Source: JBAYFX01 sp041666965
GTDB lineage: Bacteria > Patescibacteriota > Microgenomatia > UBA12405
Reading direction: 5' to 3'
Assembly: GCA_041666965.1 (NCBI GenBank)
Contig: JBAYFX010000002.1
Coordinates: 1-64,000, forward strand
DNA: 64,000 nucleotides
Shown: one piece after another, positions 58,166-64,000 of the stretch
How the letters are laid out: every line of letters begins with the position of its first letter
How positions within the stretch are numbered: position 1 is the stretch's first letter
Notes under the pieces: generated by a model
Seen by the model: the letters and a program-made list of their open reading frames with translations, nothing else
Databases searched by the model: none
What the model was told of the DNA's origin: nothing
Position numbers and translations under genes: made by a program

Positions 58166-58471
58166 TTGAGCGACCCTATACGAGGGGGGTTGGGGAAAGA
58201 CATTTGTGGCGATTCGGGAAACCCGAATCGGGGGGCGCAACAGCGCCGAAATCCAACTCGCAAAACTTCAGCGAATGGAACCCAAACGACTCCGGCTCTA
58301 CCGGAACCCTTTGGGGTCCATCCACTAACAATCTATTCTTTTCTTCTAGCGCTCTAGCGTACTCTCGTACCAGCGAACTAACGTACTATTTTTACAAGAA
58401 CCCGGATTGTTAATGAACCTTCCAGGGCTCCCTCCCAAGCGTTATGGGACTTCACCTTAAAATTACCCCAT

Positions 58472-58500
58472 AATATAAACTCAATTTAATAAATTTGCAA
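58472..58500 (-). promoter_or_regulatory. Promoter reading into the structured element
   Basis: On the - strand: TTGCAA (58495-58500), a 17-base spacer, and TATATT (58472-58477). RNA would start near 58465, about 57 bases before the inverted repeat at 58408. The stretch 58409-58574 otherwise holds no gene. Confidence 0.6.
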
Positions 58501-58574
58501 GCACCAAAAGCCCATTTTTCAGACGTAAAAGAAGTTTGTAACAATTTAGTAAGAAATACTACTTAATATATCTT

Positions 58575-58790
58575 TTATCCTATATTTCCATTCCTCTTAT
58601 TATTTGTCTTTCTGTGCTTTACCTCTTCCCAATGTTTTAACGACTGTAAATCAGCACCGTCCACACTATATATTCCCAAATTCATCCGACAGCGCCAGCA
58701 AAGAGCCCACTCTTCACCGTTTGCCAATTTTGCCACCACCTTAAGCGGTTTGTAATGTCTACACCCAGGACAAAATTCTAAAACCGCCAT
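58575..58790 (-). CDS. Zinc-ribbon-like protein (71 aa)
   Basis: EFCPGCRHYKPL and ALCWRCRMNL give two CxxC pairs separated by ~22 residues, a compact zinc ribbon, followed by a basic tail (KHRKTNNKRNGN). No known family. A TATGAT box ends 5 bases before the ATG. It follows the 155-residue gene by 18 bases but has its own start signals. Confidence 0.65.
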   Translation of the reverse strand: MAVLEFCPGCRHYKPLKVVAKLANGEEWALCWRCRMNLGIYSVDGADLQSLKHWEEVKHRKTNNKRNGNIG

Positions 58791-58800
58791 AATTAATCAT

Positions 58801-58817
58801 ACTCTCCCCTACCCCTC
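58801..58817 (-). repeat. G-run element at a stop codon
   Basis: On the - strand: GAGGGGTAGGGGAGAGT. The TAG in the middle is the stop codon of the gene at 58809-59276. Same element as after several other genes. Confidence 0.55.
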
Positions 58818-59276
58818 AATCGTCCACAACCTTACTGTATTCCTACGGACTAAGTCACTAATTCCAAAACTCTCATCCGGGTCAACCTCTTTCCATTGCC
58901 GGGGTAAAAACACTCCAAAAGGCTGGGGCCACAAATATGCCCCCACCCAAAAAATAACCGGATCCTCCCGAGCGATTATATTTATTTCTGTCATTGACCA
59001 GGTTTTACTCATTAGAGCAATCTGTCTCAATTGAGGCCATATTCCCCCATCCACTCGATACTTATAACTTCCAGTTAAACTATATTTAAAACTCGGTTCT
59101 GCTACTTTTTGAACTGAAATCAAACTGGGACGGACTATTGGCACTTCCGTTATATTAATCCTCAATACCTGCCAAGGATAAACCTGCAGCACATCTCTTT
59201 TTTCCAACATCGGCGAATATAACTCAAATAAATAAACTTTTAGTAAATAAATCAACCGACTTTGCTCTATACTCAT
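58809..59276 (-). CDS. Uncharacterised protein (155 aa)
   Basis: Begins with a helix (SRLIYLLKVYLFELYSPML) and continues beta-rich with Trp (GAYLWPQPFGVFLPRQW). No signal, Cys or known motif. Its ATG is only 2 bases from the ATG of the divergent ATPase gene, so each promoter must lie in the other's coding region. The pairing suggests co-regulation and perhaps a shared T4SS-like role; inference only. Confidence 0.6.
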   Translation of the reverse strand: MSIEQSRLIYLLKVYLFELYSPMLEKRDVLQVYPWQVLRINITEVPIVRPSLISVQKVAEPSFKYSLTGSYKYRVDGGIWPQLRQIALMSKTWSMTEINIIAREDPVIFWVGAYLWPQPFGVFLPRQWKEVDPDESFGISDLVRRNTVRLWTIEG

Positions 59277-59278
59277 TT

Positions 59279-61423
59279 ATGTCCGACATGGGCTTAACTT
59301 TTCTTGAAGTACGTTTGCCTCAAACCAATGAGTTTCCCCTGGAAGCCATGAGTTCTCTTCTGTCTAATTTTAGCGGGGCTGTCTCCCGTGGGTTTGTTGA
59401 CCGAATTTTTGGCCGTTTTCCCGTCATTTCTTCTTTGGAAGTTGTCTTAAGTGGTAACCTTATTCGCTTCTTTCTCGTCACCCCCACCAGCCGCTCGGAA
59501 TTTATCAAAAACCAAATTTTGGCCCAGTACCCCAGTGCCCTCCTTCGAGAGTCTACAGATGATTACCTGCCTCAAGTTTTTGCCCCCTCCCAACTTGTTT
59601 TATCCCGCTCCTACGACTATCCGCTCAAAACCAGTAAGGATTTTAGAGACATTGATCCTTTTTCCTCCATTCTCTCTCCTCTGGCTCGCTCTACTTCTGC
59701 CACCGATTTCTTTCTTTATCAAATACTTCTCTCCCCCGCCCCAGACAATTGGCAATCATCTATTACCTCCATCATTCAAAACGGAATTTTGGTTGATTCC
59801 GCCAAGAACTTCCGCCAGTCCCACCCCGACAAAGCCGTCTTTGAGCAAAAAATCCAGTTCCCCGGTTTAACTGCACAAATCAACATAGCTTCCACTTCCC
59901 CGGGCCTTCTTTCAGCTTTCAGCTCCAGCTTCGGGGTTTATACCAATCCCCGGGGAAACATCATTAAATCCTCTTCTCCTGGTCCTTTTAGCCGCTCTAA
60001 ACTCACCAAATCCATCACTACCCGCCGCCTTTTAGGCCGCCGATTAATCCTCAACACCGAAGAATTAGCCGTCCTCTGGCATTTACCTAACAAATACACC
60101 AAAATCCCCAACATTGCCTGGGGCCAAAATTTGTATGCCGACCCTCCGGAAAACCTACCGGTCTCCGATGGCGCCACCGACGAGCAAAAACAAAACATCA
60201 ACTTTTTTGCCCGTACCGACTTCAAAAACCGTAGTGCCATTTTTGGCATCAAAGAAGGCGAGGACCGCCGCCGTCACACCTATATTATTGGTAAGTCCGG
60301 TACTGGTAAAACTACCCTCATTTCCAATATGGCCATCGATGACATTCGTAAAGGCCGGGGAGTTGCCATCATCGACCCTCACGGCGATCTTTGCCAAACC
60401 ATTCTCGATTATATTCCTGCCCACCGCGCCAACGACTGCTGTTATTTCAATCCGGCCGACCCCGATTACGCTTACCCTCTAAATGTTTTAGAAGCTCAAA
60501 ACGATTCTCAGCGGGAGCTGGTAGCCTCTGGGGTCATTTCCATTTTCAAAAAACTCTACGGTAACATTTCCTGGGGTCCCCGCCTCGAACATATCCTGCG
60601 CAACGCCGTCTTAACTCTTGTTAATGTTCCAGGCTCAGACTTGTCCCACATTGTCGAAATTTTAACTAATAAAACCTTCCGGCAAAAGATCGTTCCTCAG
60701 TTAACCAACCAAACTCTTAAAAACTTCTGGATCAACGAGTTTGACCAAATGGACCCAAAGTTCCAAAACGAAGCCATTGCTCCAATTTTAAATAAGGTTG
60801 GCCAGTTCATATCAAGCAGTAACATCCGTAACACCGTCGCCCACCCCGTCTCCAAGGTTCGGATTCAAGACATCATGGACCAAAAAAAGATTCTTATTGC
60901 CGACCTGTCTACCGGTAAGCTAGGCGAGGACAACTCAGCCTTACTCGGCGCCATGTTAATCACCCAAATCCAACTTTCGGCCATGAACCGGGTATTTCAG
61001 GCCCAAGAGGAGCGCTCCGACTTTTATTTATATGTTGATGAATTCCAAAATTTCGCCACCGAAGCTTTCATCAAAATTCTGTCCGAAGCCCGCAAGTTCC
61101 GCCTTAACCTAATTATCGCCAACCAGTACATGAGTCAGCTTGAGCGTCCCATTCAGGACGCGATTTTTGGCAACGTCGGCTCCCTAATTGCCTTTGTGGT
61201 GGGTAATCAGGATGCTTTCATCTTAAGTAAAGAATTCGGCCCCAATTTTCCCCCCGAAGATTTGGTCAAAATCGGTAAATACCAAATCATTTCCAAACTC
61301 AGCATCGATTCAGCTACCACCGAACCCTTCTATGCTCACACTTTAGCTCCACCCGACTGTAAAAACCAAGGCCGCGACAAACTCATCCGCAATTCCCAGG
61401 AACGCTGGGGTAAACGTAAATAA
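59279..61423 (+). CDS. TraD/VirB4-like secretion or DNA-transfer ATPase
   Basis: 714 residues. The first ~310 are a beta-rich domain without signature; then Walker A YIIGKSGTGKTTLISNM near residue 340, the DPHGDL motif right after it (VAIIDPHGDLCQTI), Walker B with YLYVDEFQNFATEAF near residue 585, and IIANQYMSQLERPIQDAIFGNVGSLIAFVVG. This is the HerA/TraG/VirB4 superfamily, in CPR often found with type IV pili or conjugation-like loci. No partner genes are seen here. TATACT ends 5 bases before the ATG. The coding strand is strongly C-rich. Confidence 0.85.
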   Translation: MSDMGLTFLEVRLPQTNEFPLEAMSSLLSNFSGAVSRGFVDRIFGRFPVISSLEVVLSGNLIRFFLVTPTSRSEFIKNQILAQYPSALLRESTDDYLPQVFAPSQLVLSRSYDYPLKTSKDFRDIDPFSSILSPLARSTSATDFFLYQILLSPAPDNWQSSITSIIQNGILVDSAKNFRQSHPDKAVFEQKIQFPGLTAQINIASTSPGLLSAFSSSFGVYTNPRGNIIKSSSPGPFSRSKLTKSITTRRLLGRRLILNTEELAVLWHLPNKYTKIPNIAWGQNLYADPPENLPVSDGATDEQKQNINFFARTDFKNRSAIFGIKEGEDRRRHTYIIGKSGTGKTTLISNMAIDDIRKGRGVAIIDPHGDLCQTILDYIPAHRANDCCYFNPADPDYAYPLNVLEAQNDSQRELVASGVISIFKKLYGNISWGPRLEHILRNAVLTLVNVPGSDLSHIVEILTNKTFRQKIVPQLTNQTLKNFWINEFDQMDPKFQNEAIAPILNKVGQFISSSNIRNTVAHPVSKVRIQDIMDQKKILIADLSTGKLGEDNSALLGAMLITQIQLSAMNRVFQAQEERSDFYLYVDEFQNFATEAFIKILSEARKFRLNLIIANQYMSQLERPIQDAIFGNVGSLIAFVVGNQDAFILSKEFGPNFPPEDLVKIGKYQIISKLSIDSATTEPFYAHTLAPPDCKNQGRDKLIRNSQERWGKRK

Positions 61424-61431
61424 TTATCCCC

Positions 61432-61460
61432 TTGACACGTGTTATAAGACATCCTATATT
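61432..61460 (+). promoter_or_regulatory. Near-consensus promoter
   Basis: TTGACA (61432-61437), 17-base spacer, TATATT (61455-61460). The best -35 in the window. It drives two micro-ORFs. Confidence 0.8.
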
Positions 61461-61486
61461 TAATTATTAGTCATTAATATAGGATT

Positions 61487-61639
61487 ATGTCAGAACGATT
61501 TACATATACACCCGAAGCAAGAGAAATTGCTCCCCGTTTCCAACCGGACGTAGATACTTTACCCCTGGAATTAACTCAAGCGATTACCTCGAGAGTAATC
61601 AATAAAATGCAACTTACCAAACCTTTAAAATTTAATTAA
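61487..61639 (+). CDS. Micro-ORF 1 (50 aa)
   Basis: MSERFTYTPEAREIAPRF, then a helix LELTQAITSRVINKMQL. No family recognised. Weak AGGA two bases before the ATG. It is the first ORF after the TTGACA promoter, about 20 bases from the expected RNA start. Coding status rests on the promoter and intact frame only. Confidence 0.45.
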   Translation: MSERFTYTPEAREIAPRFQPDVDTLPLELTQAITSRVINKMQLTKPLKFN

Positions 61640-61644
61640 ATCAA

Positions 61645-61788
61645 ATGGAAAAATCCCCCATCTTTTTTAAACAATTAAGTTCAGAACAATTAACTCTGGC
61701 TAAGTCTTCATTTCGAACTACTATAGCCGAATTCGGGTCAATCACTCCCACCCCTACCCTCTCTACCCGCACAGGCAATAAAATCTAA
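61645..61788 (+). CDS. Micro-ORF 2 (47 aa)
   Basis: MEKSPIFFKQLSSEQLTLAK then a Thr/Pro-rich tail (SITPTPTLSTRTGNK). Starts 5 bases after the first micro-ORF stops, so likely cotranscribed. No recognised family; a two-gene toxin-antitoxin-like layout is possible but nothing in the sequences supports it. Confidence 0.35.
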   Translation: MEKSPIFFKQLSSEQLTLAKSSFRTTIAEFGSITPTPTLSTRTGNKI

Positions 61789-61828
61789 CCCCTACCAACT
61801 CATAATATTTTTTGTATAATAGCCGCAT

Positions 61829-62074
61829 ATGACAAGAATTACCACTACTATAGAGTGTTGCCCGTCCGGTTATAGTGCTCCTAACCCCAATTGTGAAATG
61901 ACACAAGCTGATGGGACTAAATGTGAACATGGTTTTGGTAAAACCGTTGATTGCCCTGTGCGAAGGTTTGTTCCAAAACGAGGAAATTGCTTCGACCCAA
62001 ACGTTAGTACTGCCCCCGGTCGACACTCAACTCCTGGTACACGCGTCAGTTCAGTTTCTAATTCCCATATATAA
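61829..62074 (+). CDS. Cys-rich orphan protein (81 aa)
   Basis: Seven Cys (ECCPSGY, NCEMTQADGTKCEHGFGKTVDCP, NCFDP) and a Ser/Thr/Pro tail. No signal peptide, so metal binding is more likely than disulphides. TATAAT at 61815-61820 lies 8 bases before the ATG. It joins a class of small Cys-rich proteins scattered through the window. Confidence 0.55.
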   Translation: MTRITTTIECCPSGYSAPNPNCEMTQADGTKCEHGFGKTVDCPVRRFVPKRGNCFDPNVSTAPGRHSTPGTRVSSVSNSHI

Positions 62075-62166
62075 AATTAAGTCCTTTAATTACAGGCAAA
62101 AAGTTTAGTAGTGAACTGTATCAAAGTCCAAGCAACTCAACGAGATACCGAAATGAATCGGTCTCA

Positions 62167-64000
62167 CTAAATCTTTTTCCAACTAGCCCACTTGCAATTT
62201 GGATAATTGGAACAACCGTAAAACTTTCGTCCGGTTTTAGTTTTCTTAACCACTCCCGGGTTGCCGCACGTCGGGCAATTAAATCCAGCGTCTTCCTTAT
62301 ACGTCGCTTTGTAATCACAATCCGGAAACCTACCACAACTTATGAATTTCCCAAACCTACCAACTCTGAGTACCAAATCCCCTTCCTCACACTTGGGACA
62401 TTTCTGACCCAGACTCTCGGCTTCAACTTTTACCCTTTCCGCTTCTTTTTCAGCCCTTGCTACGTCTGGCTCAAACTTTTTCCAAAAAGATTCTACTTTA
62501 CTTTGCCACTTGGCTTCTCCCCGGGCTACCTGATCCAACCCCTCTTCCATAGTCGCCGTAAATGGTAGCGACATTATCTCATCAAAATTCTTCACTAGAA
62601 ATTCATTTGTAGCTGTCCCCAAACTCGTTGGTTTAAATTTCCCCTCGTCCCGCTCCACATATTGTCGGTCCTGAATCGTGCTGATAATTGGAGCGTAAGT
62701 ACTCGGTCGCCCAATCCCCTGTTTTTCCAAACTCGATACCAGCGATGCGTCGTTATAACGGGGCGGAGGCAATGTTTTTGTTTCTCCGACAATTAGTTTA
62801 CCGCTCAATTTATCAGCTACTTTTAAATGAGGCAAATGAACCTCTTCTGTTTTTTCACCAGTGACTCGCAAAAACCCATCAAATACCACACTTACCCCGG
62901 TAGCTTCGAATCCAGCCTTATTGTTAGTTAGTACAACTTTCATTTGGTTGACCCGAGCGTCTGAGGCTTGAGTGGCCACTGCCCGCTTCCAAATTAGGGC
63001 ATATAACTTTTCTTCTTTAGTGTCTGTTTCCCCGGTTAGTTCTCTAAGTTTAGGATTTGTTGGCCGAATAGCTTCATGGGCTTCCTGGGCGTTTTTACTG
63101 TGGTTTTTAAATACACGAGGTTCCGGACTTAAATACTCCACTCCCAAACTGTCTTTTAAATATTCCCGAATCTCCCCTACTGCCTTTGGCGCTAAATAAA
63201 ACGAATCTGTCCGGTGATATGTAATCAAACCTTTTTCATACAATCTTTGAGCCAGTCTCATTGTCTGTTTTCCGCTCCAGCCAAATCTCCGGGCAGCTGT
63301 TTGCTGCATTTTAGAAGTGGTCAGCGGTGGCAAGGGGTGCCTTTTGGCCTCCTTGCTCTCTACACTCTTAACTTCGTAGTCTTTACTAAGAGCTGCCTCA
63401 AATTCCTTTACCTGGGTTTCATTTATAAATTTAGTTGAAGTATAGCTGTAGTGCCCGTCAAACAATTTAATTCTCCGGCTTATTTCAAAATTTTCTTTCC
63501 CAATACGAACCAGTCCTGCCTCAAATTCATCTTTTCCGGATTTGGCTTCCACTGCTACCTTGAAAAAGTTTTCCGACACAAAGGCTTTAATTTCTTTCTC
63601 CCGCTCGGCAATCAAGCGCACGGCCACACTCTGTACCCGTCCGGCTGATAATCCGCGTCGGACCTTTTTCCACAATACTGGTGATAATTTATAGCCCACC
63701 AACCGGTCTAAAACTCTTCTTCCTTGTTGGGCGTCCACCAAGTCCATATCTATTTCTCTGGCCTCACCCATGGCCGTCTCCACTGCTTCTTTGGTAATTT
63801 CATGGAATGTTACCCTCTTAATTTTATCCTCATCAATTTTATTTTTTCCGGTGGTCATTAAGTACCACACATGCCAGGAAATGGCTTCTCCTTCCCGGTC
63901 AGGGTCGGTAGCCAATATCACTTCCTTAGCTCCAACAGCAGATTTTAGTAATTTGGAAACTACATCTTTTTTATCGGCAGATACTACGTATTTAGGCTCA
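62167..64000 (-). CDS. topA: DNA topoisomerase I (partial, N-terminus outside window)
   Basis: The frame is open to the right edge: codons above the GTG at 63921 read SPKYVVSADKKD and KLLKSAVGAKEV before ILATDPDREGEAISWH, which is the TOPRIM DxDxxE block, so the gene begins outside. The catalytic Tyr is in KGLITYHRTDSF (usual YMRTDS). Two C-terminal zinc ribbons follow: CPKCEEGDLVLRVGRFGKFISC with CDYKAT, and CPTCGNPGVVKKTKTGRKFYGC with NCKW. Relaxes negative supercoils, opposing gyrase. Confidence 0.95.
   Translation of the reverse strand, partial: EPKYVVSADKKDVVSKLLKSAVGAKEVILATDPDREGEAISWHVWYLMTTGKNKIDEDKIKRVTFHEITKEAVETAMGEAREIDMDLVDAQQGRRVLDRLVGYKLSPVLWKKVRRGLSAGRVQSVAVRLIAEREKEIKAFVSENFFKVAVEAKSGKDEFEAGLVRIGKENFEISRRIKLFDGHYSYTSTKFINETQVKEFEAALSKDYEVKSVESKEAKRHPLPPLTTSKMQQTAARRFGWSGKQTMRLAQRLYEKGLITYHRTDSFYLAPKAVGEIREYLKDSLGVEYLSPEPRVFKNHSKNAQEAHEAIRPTNPKLRELTGETDTKEEKLYALIWKRAVATQASDARVNQMKVVLTNNKAGFEATGVSVVFDGFLRVTGEKTEEVHLPHLKVADKLSGKLIVGETKTLPPPRYNDASLVSSLEKQGIGRPSTYAPIISTIQDRQYVERDEGKFKPTSLGTATNEFLVKNFDEIMSLPFTATMEEGLDQVARGEAKWQSKVESFWKKFEPDVARAEKEAERVKVEAESLGQKCPKCEEGDLVLRVGRFGKFISCGRFPDCDYKATYKEDAGFNCPTCGNPGVVKKTKTGRKFYGCSNYPNCKWASWKKI

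Larger units (their letters stand above)
57822..58408 (-). other. 587-base structured element with 15-base terminal inverted repeats
   Basis: AATCCGGGTTCTTGT at 57822-57836 is repeated inverted and exactly at 58394-58408. Inside, on the - strand RNA, are GGACCCCAAA/TTTGGGTTCC enclosing CCGG/CCGG (58277-58319), GGCGC/GCGCC (58234-58247), a perfect 9-base-pair hairpin (58210-58230), the 58-codon zinc-ribbon gene, and two mutually exclusive stems after it: GGCGGGACGG/CCGTCCCGCC (57910-57919 with 57960-57969) or CCCGCC/GGCGGG (57900-57915). An A/C-rich unpaired stretch ends it. GC-rich against AT-rich surroundings. It is either an RNA with a closing helix or a small mobile element; TTAA lies just outside each end (57818 and 58410). 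Confidence 0.7.

Noticed and set aside
57986..58240. 84-residue ORF on the - strand inside the structured element
   Set aside because: It overlaps the 58-codon zinc-ribbon frame, which has a strong Shine-Dalgarno and conserved-looking Cys pairs; the 84-residue product is Arg/Pro/Ser-rich and has neither.
57822..58408. RNase P RNA or tmRNA
   Set aside because: The closing helix suggested it, but the conserved RNase P core (GAGGAAAGTCC) and ACAGAAA are absent and there is no tRNA-like end with a T-loop.
1..64000. CRISPR arrays, prophage or insertion-sequence transposases
   Set aside because: No regularly spaced repeats and no transposase, integrase-att or phage structural genes were seen; the tyrosine recombinase looks like a Xer housekeeping type.
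1..64000. Alternative genetic code with UGA as Gly (as in Gracilibacteria/Absconditabacteria)
   Set aside because: TGA ends several genes at sensible places (for example at 15991, 54644, 56544), and no in-frame TGA is needed to extend conserved proteins.

Overview
The window looks like a chromosomal segment from a Patescibacteria (Candidate Phyla Radiation) bacterium, probably of the Microgenomates type. This rests on gene content and protein style: a housekeeping set with several shortened versions (release factor 1 without its first domain, a roughly 96-residue LspA, a degenerate YbeY, a short EF-Ts), many small orphan proteins, a LytR_C protein, a T4SS-like ATPase of a kind common in this group, and dockerin-bearing surface proteins. 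TGA is used as a stop, so the code is the standard bacterial one. By eye the + strand is rich in C over G across the whole window whatever the gene direction, so the segment seems to lie inside one replichore with the - strand leading.

Layout. 0-10.7 kb: a partial ATP-grasp-like gene, peptidase E, ferredoxin, a secreted thioredoxin-like protein and a TrmH-type methylase, then a tandem family of Cys-rich orphans whose duplication dragged along the methylase 3' end, then gyrB, gyrA and a Ham1-like gene. 10.7-19.4 kb (- strand): a Xer recombinase, a 680-base AT-rich gap, a compact operon (membrane protein, DksA-like, mini-LspA, RluA, LytR_C, YebC, membrane protein) led by tRNA-Leu, two Cys orphans, and dnaB with a decayed metallo-beta-lactamase-fold gene. 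19.4-26.3 kb (+): secreted proteins, a candidate attenuator with an 11-residue peptide before tRNA-His, a GNAT protein, an M20 peptidase, hisS, rpmE and prfA. 26.3-37.1 kb (-): HtrA and Ctp proteases, rpsF-ssb-rpsR, coiled-coil proteins, cysS, dnaX-ybaB-recR, ybeY-yqeY-rpsU. 37.1-46 kb: a cohesin/dockerin surface cluster with an LPxTG-type anchor and a divergent secreted glycosidase. 46-49.3 kb: rseP, frr, tsf, rpsB, with two copies of a palindromic repeat. 49.4-58.5 kb: a - strand array of unrecognised cytosolic paralogues sharing a repeated domain. Its upstream end carries a 587-base, GC-rich, highly structured element bounded by a perfect 15-base inverted repeat and enclosing a 58-codon zinc-ribbon-like gene with a strong Shine-Dalgarno site. 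58.5-64 kb: small zinc-ribbon and orphan genes, a TraD/VirB4-like ATPase, micro-ORFs behind a near-consensus promoter, and partial topA.

Expression logic. More than two dozen genes that start transcription units have a TATAAT-like -10 box, often with the extended TGN, ending 5-7 bases before the start codon and no Shine-Dalgarno site, which implies leaderless mRNAs. Several genes with an upstream neighbour in the same unit (ssb, yqeY, two of the array paralogues), plus rpsU and the 58-codon gene, have clear Shine-Dalgarno sequences. The most novel-looking pieces are the structured element with its paralogue array, the surface cohesin-dockerin cluster, and the His-His leader/attenuator in front of tRNA-His.
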